Under the pieces are notes generated by a model. The model was not told where the DNA came from. It was given only the letters and a program-made list of their open reading frames with translations, and made no database searches. A DNA stretch of 64,000 bases from an uncultured Hungatella sp. Lineage in GTDB: Bacteria; Bacillota; Clostridia; Lachnospirales; Lachnospiraceae. A program made the position numbers and the translations under genes. Position 1 is the first letter of the stretch. Every line of letters starts with the position of its first letter. The stretch is taken from assembly GCA_910588325.1 (NCBI GenBank), contig CAJUPP010000011.1, positions 5,321 to 69,320 on the forward strand. Reading direction: 5' to 3'. Positions 1 through 7,929 of the stretch are shown here, in pieces.

Positions 1-399
1 ATAGGCGGCAGGAGAGAACTGCAGTTTTTGACGGAGAATCAGGGATATGAGAAGGGGGAGGAAAGCACATTGAAGGATACAAAGCACGAACTTCTGGTAG
101 TGATTGCCAACCAGGGCTGCAGCAACCTGGTGATGGATGCGGCGAAAGAGGCAGGGGCCGGCGGAGGAACCGTGATTCATGCCAAGGGAACCGGAATGGA
201 GCGGGCGGAGGCATTTTTCGGGGTGTCCTTAGCATCAGAGAAAGAGATGATTTTTATTGTGGCAAAATCAGGGCAGAAGAATGGGATTATGCAGGCAGTG
301 ATGAAAGGGGCCGGGATGGAGACAAAGGCCAAAGCGATTGTGTTTTCTCTTCCGGTAACCAGTACGGCCGGATTGCGGCTGATGGAGGATGAGGGGTAG
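1..399 (+). CDS. P-II-like nitrogen regulator family protein, 5' end missing
   Basis: The reading frame is open to the window edge, so the gene probably begins upstream; a TTG at 28 is the only start-like codon near the edge. The visible C-terminal domain of about 105 residues begins with HELLVVIANQG and contains GAGGGTVIHAKGTG, which resembles the second repeat of double P-II-like proteins of Clostridia. Members of the PII superfamily are small trimeric sensors that bind nucleotides or metabolites. The usual T-loop tyrosine of GlnB is not evident, so the classical nitrogen-sensing role should not be assumed. The next gene overlaps its end, which suggests co-transcription. Confidence 0.7.
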   Translation: MGGRRELQFLTENQGYEKGEESTLKDTKHELLVVIANQGCSNLVMDAAKEAGAGGGTVIHAKGTGMERAEAFFGVSLASEKEMIFIVAKSGQKNGIMQAVMKGAGMETKAKAIVFSLPVTSTAGLRLMEDEG

Positions 400-433
400 A
401 GAAAAAGGATGTAAAGAGAAGAGGCATAGACAG

Positions 434-1663
434 ATGAAAAGGGATGCAAAAGGAGAGTACTATACGTCAGGTGAATTTGCCAAGAAGGCCAGAGTGACAA
501 TCCGGACCATTCGTTTTTATGATAAACAGGGAATCTTAAAGCCAAGTAAAGTAAACGAGTCAGGGTATCGTCTGTATACGGATGAGGATTTTGGACGGCT
601 TCAGAAGATTCTTTCTCTGAAGTATCTGGGGTTTTCTCTGGAAGAGATCATGGCCATGACAATTAATGATGACGCGGAGGATATCGTATATTCTCTGGAG
701 CTTCAAAAGGATCTGATCCAGAAAAAAATCCGACATTTGGAGATGATGGAGAGAACATTAGATGACACATTCCGGATTGTCAAATCATCCGGCGTGATTG
801 ACTGGAACAATATTCTGAATTTAATCCACATTACCAACATGGAACATGCCATTGTAGACCAGTATAAGACAGCGGTAAATCTGAATGTGCGGATTGAACT
901 GCACAACCGTTTTTCCCACAATCCGGTGCCCTGGTTTTCGTGGCTTGCGTCCCAGATCGCCGTGAAATCAGGGGAAATATTGTTGGAAGTAGGCTGCGGA
1001 AACGGAGAATTGTGGAAATATGCAGGCTCAAGGAATATGGAAATCCATGTGACAGATATCTCCTCCGGAATGGTGGAGGATGCGGCAAGGCTTCTTGGCG
1101 GTTTGGGGCATGGACATCTGATTTTTGAGACAGAGGATTGTCAGAAGCTTTCTTATGAAGACAATGTGTTTGACGGAGTGATTGCCAATCATGTGCTTTT
1201 TTATGTGAAGGATATTTCTAAAGCCTTGGGGGAGATATGCCGGGTTATGAAGCAGGAGGGAGTTTTTTACTGCAGCACTTACGGCAGGGAGCATATGAAG
1301 GAGATTACCCTGCTGGTGCAGGAATTTGACTCACGGATCATTCTGTCAGAGGTGGCCTTATATGAACTGTTTGGCCTGGAAAACGGACAAGCTATGCTGG
1401 AACGTCATTTTCAGTCAGTGGAAAAGGTGATGTATGACGATTACCTTCTGGTGGATGAGGCGGAGCCTTTGCTGGATTATATTCTTTCCTGCCATGGAAA
1501 TCAAAGTGAGATCTTAAGCCAGAGACAGCTGGAGTTTAAGGAATTTCTTCAAAAGAAAATCAGAGAAAAGGGCGGAATCCGGATAACAAAAATGGCAGGG
1601 GTTTTTATTTGTAAAGGAAACCGAAAAAACCCCTTGACAGTGACGCAACGTAACCCTTTATAA
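434..1663 (+). CDS. MerR-family regulator fused to a SAM-dependent methyltransferase
   Basis: The 409-residue protein has an N-terminal MerR winged helix (about residues 9-75, with YTSGEFAKKA and TIRTIRFYDKQG), then a helical linker likely to form the dimer coiled coil, then a class I methyltransferase fold with motif I GCGNG at 187-191. I chose the ATG at 434 because AGAGG lies about 10 bases upstream; an in-frame ATG at 389 overlaps the preceding gene and would add 15 residues. MerR proteins usually carry a small effector-binding domain; here a methyltransferase takes its place, so SAM or a methyl acceptor may be the signal (inference). The last 10 or so codons overlap the promoter of the dTDP-sugar operon, making that operon the obvious target. 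Confidence 0.85.
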   Translation: MKRDAKGEYYTSGEFAKKARVTIRTIRFYDKQGILKPSKVNESGYRLYTDEDFGRLQKILSLKYLGFSLEEIMAMTINDDAEDIVYSLELQKDLIQKKIRHLEMMERTLDDTFRIVKSSGVIDWNNILNLIHITNMEHAIVDQYKTAVNLNVRIELHNRFSHNPVPWFSWLASQIAVKSGEILLEVGCGNGELWKYAGSRNMEIHVTDISSGMVEDAARLLGGLGHGHLIFETEDCQKLSYEDNVFDGVIANHVLFYVKDISKALGEICRVMKQEGVFYCSTYGREHMKEITLLVQEFDSRIILSEVALYELFGLENGQAMLERHFQSVEKVMYDDYLLVDEAEPLLDYILSCHGNQSEILSQRQLEFKEFLQKKIREKGGIRITKMAGVFICKGNRKNPLTVTQRNPL

Positions 1664-1664
1664 T
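1634..1664 (+). promoter_or_regulatory. MerR-type promoter with 19-bp spacer driving rfbABD
   Basis: A perfect TTGACA (1634-1639) and a perfect TATAAT (1659-1664) are separated by 19 bp instead of 17. The spacer carries an interrupted inverted repeat, GTGACG-CAA-CGTAAC (1640-1654), with one mismatch. Over-long spacers with a central dyad are the hallmark of promoters activated by MerR-family proteins, which untwist the DNA to align the two hexamers. The elements lie inside the 3' end of the MerR-methyltransferase gene and 53 bp before rfbA. Confidence 0.75.
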
Positions 1665-1716
1665 AAGTCCAAGGTTAAAGGTATTGGAAAATACGGAGAA
1701 TAATGGAGGACTAATT

Positions 1717-2598
1717 ATGAAGGGTATTATTTTGGCCGGAGGTTCCGGAACCAGGCTGTATCCGCTTACTATGGTAACTTCGAAGCAGCTGCTTCCCATT
1801 TATGACAAGCCGATGATTTATTATCCGTTGTCCGTTCTCATGAGCGCGGGGATTCGGGAAATTCTGATTATTTCTACGCCGGAAGATACGCCTCGTTTTC
1901 ATTCTCTTTTGGGGGACGGGCATCAGTTCGGTATTCATCTGTCCTATGAGGTTCAGCCGTCGCCGGACGGACTGGCCCAGGCGTTTATCATCGGAGCTGA
2001 TTTTATTGGCAAAGATCATGTGGCGATGATTTTGGGGGATAATATTTTTGCAGGCCATGGGTTAAAAAAACGTCTTCTGCGTGCGGCCAACAAGCAGGAG
2101 GGGGCTACCGTATTCGGATATTATGTGGATGATCCGGAGCGGTTTGGAATTGTGGAGTTTAATTCTGACGGGAAGGCAGTCTCCATTGAAGAGAAGCCGG
2201 CAAAACCGAAATCCAATTATTGTGTTACCGGTCTGTATTTTTATGACAATCGGGTGGTGGAAAACGCAAAGAATCTGAAGCCTTCTGCCAGGGGAGAGTT
2301 GGAAATCACGGATTTAAACCGGATTTATCTGGAGGAAGGGAAGCTGGAGGTAGAGCTTCTGGGCCAGGGTTTTACGTGGCTGGATACGGGAACACACGAG
2401 TCTTTAGTAGACGCCACCAATTTTGTGAGGACGGTAGAAAGCCATCAGCACCGGAAGATCGGGTGCCTGGAGGAGATTGCATATCTGAACCATTGGATTA
2501 CCAAGGACCAGCTTTTGGAGAATATTCAGCCTTTAAAGAAGAACCAGTACGGGCAGTATCTGATGGATGTGCTGGCCGGGAAATTTATTGACAAATAG
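1717..2598 (+). CDS. rfbA: Glucose-1-phosphate thymidylyltransferase
   Basis: This enzyme joins dTTP and glucose-1-phosphate to give dTDP-glucose, the first step of dTDP-rhamnose and related deoxysugar synthesis. The 293-residue length is typical. The nucleotide-binding signature GGSGTRLYPLT lies at residues 8-18, and LGDNIFAG and EEKPAKPKS are the expected sugar-nucleotide and metal motifs. The start at 1717 follows TGGAGGA with good spacing; an upstream TTG at 1684 would add an unlikely N-terminal tail. It is the first gene of an operon with rfbB 16 bp downstream, and it sits behind the 19-bp-spacer promoter. Confidence 0.95.
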   Translation: MKGIILAGGSGTRLYPLTMVTSKQLLPIYDKPMIYYPLSVLMSAGIREILIISTPEDTPRFHSLLGDGHQFGIHLSYEVQPSPDGLAQAFIIGADFIGKDHVAMILGDNIFAGHGLKKRLLRAANKQEGATVFGYYVDDPERFGIVEFNSDGKAVSIEEKPAKPKSNYCVTGLYFYDNRVVENAKNLKPSARGELEITDLNRIYLEEGKLEVELLGQGFTWLDTGTHESLVDATNFVRTVESHQHRKIGCLEEIAYLNHWITKDQLLENIQPLKKNQYGQYLMDVLAGKFIDK

Positions 2599-2614
2599 GA
2601 GGAGGACTTAAGTC

Positions 2615-3643
2615 ATGAAGCTATTGGTAACCGGAGGAGCCGGTTTTATTGGAGGAAATTTTGTACACCATATGGTGAATAAATACCCAGAGTATCAAAT
2701 TGTGAACCTGGATTTACTGACATATGCAGGAAATTTAGAAACCCTGAAACCAGTGGAGGATAAGCCCAACTATCATTTTGTAAAGGGTGACATTGCAGAT
2801 GAACCTTTTATTATGGAATTGTTTGAAAAAGAGAAGTTTGATGTGGTGGTGAACTTTGCGGCGGAAAGCCATGTGGATCGTTCCATTACGGATCCGGGAA
2901 TTTTTGTCCGGACCAATGTGATGGGAACCAGAGTGCTTTTGGATGCATCCAGGAAGTTTGGAGTGAAACGGTATCACCAGGTTTCCACGGATGAAGTGTA
3001 TGGGGACCTTCCTTTAGACCGGCCGGATCTGTTCTTTACCGAGGAGACGCCGATTCATACCTCCAGCCCATACAGCTCTTCCAAAGCAAGCGCCGATTTG
3101 TTTGTGCTGGCTTATTACAGGACCTACGGGCTTCCGGTGACCATATCCCGCTGCTCTAACAACTACGGGCCGTATCATTTTCCGGAGAAACTGATTCCTC
3201 TGATTATCAGCCGGGCATTGGCAGATGAAGAACTGCCTGTTTACGGAAAAGGGGAGAATGTCAGAGACTGGCTTCATGTGTCTGATCATTGCCAGGCCAT
3301 TGACTTGATTATTCATAAAGGCCGGGTGGGAGAGATATACAATGTAGGGGGCCACAATGAGCGTTCCAATCTGGACGTGGTGAAGACTATTTTACACGCC
3401 CTTGGGAAACCGGAGAGCCTGATTCGTTTTGTGACGGACCGTCCCGGACACGATATGCGTTATGCCATTGATCCTGCCAAGCTGGAAAAGGAGCTTGGGT
3501 GGAAACCGGAATATACCTTTGATACGGGAATCAAGCAGACCATTGAGTGGTATCTGAATAACAGAGAGTGGTGGGAGCATATTATTTCCGGAGAGTATGC
3601 CAATTATTTTGACCAGATGTATGGGAAGAGGCTGGAAGACTGA
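2615..3643 (+). CDS. rfbB: dTDP-glucose 4,6-dehydratase
   Basis: An extended short-chain dehydrogenase that converts dTDP-glucose to dTDP-4-keto-6-deoxyglucose using bound NAD. The 342-residue protein has the Rossmann signature GGAGFIG (7-13), STDEVYG (124-130) with the conserved Asp-Glu acid/base pair, and the catalytic Tyr153-x3-Lys157. GENVRDWLHVSDH matches the family substrate-binding region. It follows rfbA closely behind an AGGAGGA ribosome binding site. An imperfect repeat-bearing gap of about 80 bp separates it from rfbD. Confidence 0.96.
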   Translation: MKLLVTGGAGFIGGNFVHHMVNKYPEYQIVNLDLLTYAGNLETLKPVEDKPNYHFVKGDIADEPFIMELFEKEKFDVVVNFAAESHVDRSITDPGIFVRTNVMGTRVLLDASRKFGVKRYHQVSTDEVYGDLPLDRPDLFFTEETPIHTSSPYSSSKASADLFVLAYYRTYGLPVTISRCSNNYGPYHFPEKLIPLIISRALADEELPVYGKGENVRDWLHVSDHCQAIDLIIHKGRVGEIYNVGGHNERSNLDVVKTILHALGKPESLIRFVTDRPGHDMRYAIDPAKLEKELGWKPEYTFDTGIKQTIEWYLNNREWWEHIISGEYANYFDQMYGKRLED

Positions 3644-3659
3644 GTGTGAAAACTGTGGA

Positions 3660-3712
3660 AAGTGAATCGTGAAGGGTCCGCCCGAAGAGAGAATACGATT
3701 GATTCTGACAGA
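3660..3712. repeat. Fragment resembling the arms of the livK-livH palindromic elements
   Basis: The stretch AATCGTGAAGGGTCCGCCCG and the following GAGAGAAT match, with few changes, the segment ATCGTGGAAGGTCCGCCCGG..GAGAAAAT at 22270-22300 inside the palindromic element between livK and livH. It also contains its own short inverted repeat (AATCGT ... ACGATT). It is best read as a decayed or partial copy of the same dispersed repeat family. Confidence 0.5.
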
Positions 3713-3726
3713 AAGGGATGGTAAAG

Positions 3727-4596
3727 ATGGAAAATCAACGGCAAGACAGCGGCCTGAAGGTGCTTGTCACCGGCTCTAAGGGTCAGCTGGGCTATGATGT
3801 AATCAATGAATTGACAAAACGGGGCCATTGGGCTGTGGGGGTGGACATTGACGAGATGGACATTACGGATCCGGTGTCTGTGGAACATGTGATTACGAAG
3901 ACAGCGCCGGATGCGGTGATTCACTGTGCCGCATATACAGCGGTGGATGCGGCGGAAGAGAATGTGGAGCTGTGCCGTAAAGTCAATGGAGAGGGAACGG
4001 TAAACATTGTAAAGGTGTGCAAGGCTTTAGGATGTAAGATGATGTATATCAGCACGGACTATGTGTTTAACGGCCAGGGAGAACGGCCGTGGGAGCCGGA
4101 TGATAAGAGGGAGCCCTTAAACGTCTATGGACAGACCAAGTATGAGGGGGAGCTGGCGGTTGAGGAATTGGAGAAGTATTTTATTGTCCGTATCGCCTGG
4201 GTGTTTGGGGTCAATGGGAAGAATTTTATCAAGACCATGCTGAATCTGGGGAAAACCAGGGATACCATAACCGTAGTTGACGATCAGATCGGTTCCCCTA
4301 CTTATACTTATGATCTGGCAAGGCTTCTGGTGGATATGGTAGAGACAGAGGAATATGGCCGTTATCATGCTACCAATGAGGGGCTGTGCAGCTGGTATGA
4401 GTTTGCCTGCGAGATTTTTAAGAAGGCAGGACTGAATGTGCATGTGATTCCGGTTTCCAGCGACCAGTATCCGGCCAGGGCGAAACGGCCTATGAACAGC
4501 AGAATGAGCAAGGACAAGCTGGATGAGAAAGGATTTGAGCGCATGCCGGCATGGCAGGACGCGCTGGATCGCTATTTGAAGATTATCTGCGGATAG
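3727..4596 (+). CDS. rfbD: dTDP-4-dehydrorhamnose reductase
   Basis: Reduces dTDP-4-dehydrorhamnose to dTDP-rhamnose with NAD(P)H. The 289-residue protein shows GSKGQLG (16-22), CAAYTAVD, STDYVFNG and catalytic Tyr134-x3-Lys138. The start at 3727 has AAAGGGA 8 bases upstream; the ATG at 3718 sits directly against that site and is less likely. The substrate normally comes from the 3,5-epimerase RfbC, which is absent from this operon and from the window. Confidence 0.93.
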   Translation: MENQRQDSGLKVLVTGSKGQLGYDVINELTKRGHWAVGVDIDEMDITDPVSVEHVITKTAPDAVIHCAAYTAVDAAEENVELCRKVNGEGTVNIVKVCKALGCKMMYISTDYVFNGQGERPWEPDDKREPLNVYGQTKYEGELAVEELEKYFIVRIAWVFGVNGKNFIKTMLNLGKTRDTITVVDDQIGSPTYTYDLARLLVDMVETEEYGRYHATNEGLCSWYEFACEIFKKAGLNVHVIPVSSDQYPARAKRPMNSRMSKDKLDEKGFERMPAWQDALDRYLKIICG

Positions 4597-4665
4597 GAAA
4601 ACTGTGGGGCAGACCTGCAGATTCCTGGAAATGCTTGAAAAAGAAAATGGGGAAGGAATATAACA

Positions 4666-6441
4666 ATGAAGGAAATGAAAAATACACCAGACTATCTTTT
4701 GTATCCCAGGCCGGATTTCAGAAGAAAGTGCTGGGAGGAACTGAATGGGGAGTGGAAGTTTGGATTTGACAAGAGGGAAAATATGGACCAGACCATCTGT
4801 GTGCCTTTTGCGTACCAAACCAGATTAAGCGGAATCGGAGAGACAAAAGCTCATGACATTCTCTGGTATGAGAGGAATTTCCGGATACCGGACGATATGA
4901 AGGGGAAACGGCAGTACCTCCATTTTGGAGCAGTGGATTACCAGGCCCATGTGTGGGTGAATGAGACGTATCTGGGAAAACATGTGGGAGGGTATACGCC
5001 ATTTTCGTTTGAGATTACTGAGGTTGTAAAGGAGAATGAGGAAAATGTAGTCACCGTGAAGGTGATAGACCGGCCGGATACGGCTCAGCCCAGGGGAAAG
5101 CAGTACTGGGAGGAAGAACCCAGCCGCTGCTGGTATACACCGACTTCCGGGATCTGGCAGGGAGTGTGGCTGGAGGCAGTGGAAGGAAAGCCTATTGATC
5201 ATATCAAACTGGTGACGGATATCGATAAGAATCAGGTTACGGCTGATATTACGGTAGAAGAGTATGAACCGGGAGATCAGGTGTTTCTGACGGTATCTTA
5301 TTATGGGAAGACAGTGAAGAAACTTACAGCCTCTCTGGACGGAATCCGTACCAGGGTGGTTATTGCCCTGAAACCGGAGGATGCCATTGATGAGGTTCAT
5401 TACTGGTCTCAAGAGGATCCCAATCTGTATGATATGACCGTGGATCTGGTGAGGATGGATGGGTATTCCCTTCAGGTGCTGGACTCTGTGGGAACGTATT
5501 TTGGAATGAGAAAGGTCAGCCTGGATCACGGAAGAGTTCTGATTAATAACATTCCCTGCTATCTGAAAATGATATTGGATCAGGGATATTGGGAGGAGTC
5601 AGGCCTGACGCCGCCTTCTGTTCAGGCATTGAGACATGATGTGGAGATGACCCTTGCCTTTGGGTTTACAGGAGCCAGAAAGCATCAGAAGGTTGAGGAT
5701 CCCAGGTATTACTATCTGGCGGACTGTTACGGACTTTATGTGTGGGGAGAAGTGCCCAGCGCCTATGAGTTTTGTGATGACGAGATTGTGAATCTTACCA
5801 GAGATTTTTCAGAATTTTACAGAAGGGACTGCAATCACCCATGTATTATCACCTGGGTGGTGTTAAATGAATCCTGGGGCGTGAGAAAGATTCTAAACGA
5901 TGAGCGGCAGCAGAATTTTGGCAAAGGGCTGTACCATATGGCCAAGGCTCTTGATCCCACCCGGCTGGTAAGCACCAATGACGGATGGGAGAATGTAGAG
6001 GCGGATATCATCAGCATTCATGACTATGCACAGACCGGAAAGGAATTTGAAGAGAAATATACGAAAGAAGCGCTGGAAACACCGGAGTCTGTCTATCCAC
6101 AGAAAAGGAGACTGTTTGCACTGGGAGAGACAGAAAACCAGTGGAGGCTGGCTACGGCCAATCGACCGGCCATAATCGTCACGGAGTATGGCGGCATTGC
6201 CCTGGAGAAAAGCGTAAGTGAGGAGAACTGGGGCTACGGAGATGCGGAGAAGGATGAGGAGGCTGTGATACGCCGGTATGAGGATGTGACAAGGGCCATT
6301 ATGGAGATTCCGGGATGCAGCGGCTTTTGCTATACCCAGCTTACGGATGTGTATCAGGAGGTCAACGGGCTTTTGGATGAGCGTCATCAGCCGAAAGTCA
6401 GCGTGGAGAAGATTTGCCAGATTAACGAGAAGGAAGCCTGA
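4666..6441 (+). CDS. Glycoside hydrolase family 2 (beta-galactosidase/beta-glucuronidase type)
   Basis: The 591-residue protein has the three-part GH2 layout: an N-terminal jelly-roll sugar-binding domain (about 1-170), an immunoglobulin-like middle domain (about 180-285) and a TIM barrel (about 290-590). The acid/base Glu402 is in LNESWG and the nucleophile Glu507 in VTEYGG, so it should be a retaining exo-glycosidase. Specificity cannot be told from sequence. No signal peptide is present, so it acts in the cytoplasm. It lies 69 bp after rfbD on the same strand behind GGAAGGA. Confidence 0.9.
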   Translation: MKEMKNTPDYLLYPRPDFRRKCWEELNGEWKFGFDKRENMDQTICVPFAYQTRLSGIGETKAHDILWYERNFRIPDDMKGKRQYLHFGAVDYQAHVWVNETYLGKHVGGYTPFSFEITEVVKENEENVVTVKVIDRPDTAQPRGKQYWEEEPSRCWYTPTSGIWQGVWLEAVEGKPIDHIKLVTDIDKNQVTADITVEEYEPGDQVFLTVSYYGKTVKKLTASLDGIRTRVVIALKPEDAIDEVHYWSQEDPNLYDMTVDLVRMDGYSLQVLDSVGTYFGMRKVSLDHGRVLINNIPCYLKMILDQGYWEESGLTPPSVQALRHDVEMTLAFGFTGARKHQKVEDPRYYYLADCYGLYVWGEVPSAYEFCDDEIVNLTRDFSEFYRRDCNHPCIITWVVLNESWGVRKILNDERQQNFGKGLYHMAKALDPTRLVSTNDGWENVEADIISIHDYAQTGKEFEEKYTKEALETPESVYPQKRRLFALGETENQWRLATANRPAIIVTEYGGIALEKSVSEENWGYGDAEKDEEAVIRRYEDVTRAIMEIPGCSGFCYTQLTDVYQEVNGLLDERHQPKVSVEKICQINEKEA

Positions 6442-6503
6442 AAAGGACGCATGCAGATTTAAAAGGAAGGCGGATAGGTAAGAAACGGATAGGTAAGAAA
6501 GAA

Positions 6504-6541
6504 GAACCCTGGCAGAAACGATTCGGTCAGGGTTCCGGTTC
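6504..6541. terminator. Inverted repeat between convergent genes, probable terminator
   Basis: GAACCCTG (6504-6511) and CAGGGTTC (6528-6535) form a perfect 8-bp stem with a 16-base loop, followed by a T-rich tract. It lies between the glycosidase gene and the convergent lipoprotein gene and may serve either strand. Confidence 0.55.
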
Positions 6542-6544
6542 GTT

Positions 6545-7363
6545 TTATTGGATCCGTATCCAATCCAATTCTGTGGTAAGAGCAACTTCGTAGCTTTGGA
6601 TGCCGGCATTGTATTCTTCTTCGGTAATTTCATTTCCGTTTTTAGAATAGGAAAAGACTGGTTTGTCCTCTTCCAGATGGCCGACTGAGAGAAAAGAATC
6701 CAATAATTCAGGAGTGAATCCGTCATTGCCGATTCTGTAAAAATCAACGCCGGATTCCGCAGCGCTGCCGCTGTAAAATACTTCTATCACACCATTTTCA
6801 TAAAGAGAGAAATTGGTTCTGTATCCAAACTCCATTTCGGGGAAAACAGAAACCACACGGGTTCCGTCATAACTATATAAGTCATAATTCCAGGGAAAAT
6901 GTTCGCCGCCGGCAATAATCAGCTCCATAGTCCCGTTTTTGTCGATATCGTAAAATGTGTAATAGACATCCTGCTTGTGGGTTCGGATTTCAAGTCCGAT
7001 ATCCTCTCCAAAGCTGCTGTCATAGGCATCCGAATCCCGAAGACTGGTATAAAAATCATTTTGAACCATATCACTGTATTGTGCTAAAACAGAATCATAA
7101 AGATCGGTTTTGCCAGATGATGCGTTTGGCTGATCTGTCATATCTTTTTTATTTTCTGTGTCCTGGGCCTGGGTTTCTTCCTTTGTATCAGGTTCCTCTG
7201 CATCTACAGAATCTTTCTTATTGGAGAGTTCTTCCTTAGCAGTATCAGATTCTGCCTGTAGTTCTATTGGCGTATAAGTTTTGCAGCCGGCAGATAAACA
7301 TGCTGTGGATAAAATGATAGCGGCTGCCGCTGCCATATGTATGTGTTTATTTCCTTTTTTCAT
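6545..7363 (-). CDS. Putative lipoprotein with acidic linker, function unknown
   Basis: The 272-residue product has a positively charged start, a hydrophobic core and a lipobox-like LSAGC ending at Cys27, so it is probably a surface lipoprotein. Residues 33-90 form an acidic, low-complexity linker. The C-terminal domain (about 90-272) contains YDIDKNGTMELIIAGG, a calcium-loop-like DxDxNG motif common in Firmicutes surface proteins that monitor or bind ligands, followed by a beta-rich region. I do not recognise a named family. AAGGAG lies 14 bases before the ATG. Confidence 0.75.
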   Translation of the reverse strand: MKKGNKHIHMAAAAAIILSTACLSAGCKTYTPIELQAESDTAKEELSNKKDSVDAEEPDTKEETQAQDTENKKDMTDQPNASSGKTDLYDSVLAQYSDMVQNDFYTSLRDSDAYDSSFGEDIGLEIRTHKQDVYYTFYDIDKNGTMELIIAGGEHFPWNYDLYSYDGTRVVSVFPEMEFGYRTNFSLYENGVIEVFYSGSAAESGVDFYRIGNDGFTPELLDSFLSVGHLEEDKPVFSYSKNGNEITEEEYNAGIQSYEVALTTELDWIRIQ

Positions 7364-7491
7364 TTTATATATTTTACTCCTTTATCAAAGGCGGCTTTAC
7401 CCTTTTGTCTTGTCAATATAGCATATCCGGCAACAGGATTCAAGAGCCAAACAGATGTTGATTGTAATGAAAGTTTGTAAAGAAAAAATAC

Positions 7492-7520
7492 TTGACACCC
7501 AGCGCCTTTTCGTGTATGAT
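7492..7520 (+). promoter_or_regulatory. Sigma-A promoter of the ylxM-ffh operon
   Basis: TTGACA (7492-7497), a 17-bp spacer and TATGAT (7515-7520) form a near-consensus promoter. The likely transcription start is near 7527, which leaves a very short leader and supports the ylxM start at 7536. Confidence 0.8.
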
Positions 7521-7535
7521 ATCACAGGTGATGAC

Positions 7536-7877
7536 ATGGAGAAGATTGTAGAACAGGGAATGCTGTATGATTTTTACGGAGAACTGTTGACGCCTCATCA
7601 GCGCAGAATCTATGAGGATGTGGTAGTTCACGACTTGTCTTTAAGTGAGATTGCAAAAGAGCAGGGAATCAGCCGGCAGGGAGTTCATGATCTGGTCCGG
7701 CGTTGTGACAAGACACTTGAGGAGTATGAAAGAAAGCTGAAGCTGGTAGAAAAGTTTCATGAGACCAGGAAGATGGCGCAGGAGATATGTCAGGCGGCCA
7801 GGGCATACAGAGAGAGTCAGGATGCCGGGCAGCTTTTGAAGATAGAGCAGATTGCAGAAGAGATTATGGAACTGTAG
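7536..7877 (+). CDS. ylxM: YlxM/p13-like DNA-binding protein (UPF0122)
   Basis: A small 113-residue helix-turn-helix protein conserved next to ffh in Firmicutes; in streptococci the YlxM protein associates with the signal recognition particle. The sequence LTPHQRRIYEDVVVHDLSLSEIAKEQGISRQGVHDLVRR is a sigma-70 region 4-like HTH. The start at 7536 is preferred over an upstream in-frame ATG at 7455 because the promoter hexamers lie between them. It is followed by ffh after 52 bp. Confidence 0.88.
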   Translation: MEKIVEQGMLYDFYGELLTPHQRRIYEDVVVHDLSLSEIAKEQGISRQGVHDLVRRCDKTLEEYERKLKLVEKFHETRKMAQEICQAARAYRESQDAGQLLKIEQIAEEIMEL

Positions 7878-7929
7878 AACAGAATCGTGCGGAGACAGGC
7901 GCAGGCAGTTGTAAGAAGGAGGGCTTTCT

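Noticed and set aside
5893..6747. Minus-strand frame spanning the end of the glycosidase gene and the lipoprotein gene
   Set aside because: It overlaps two supported genes in other frames and crosses the inverted repeat between them.
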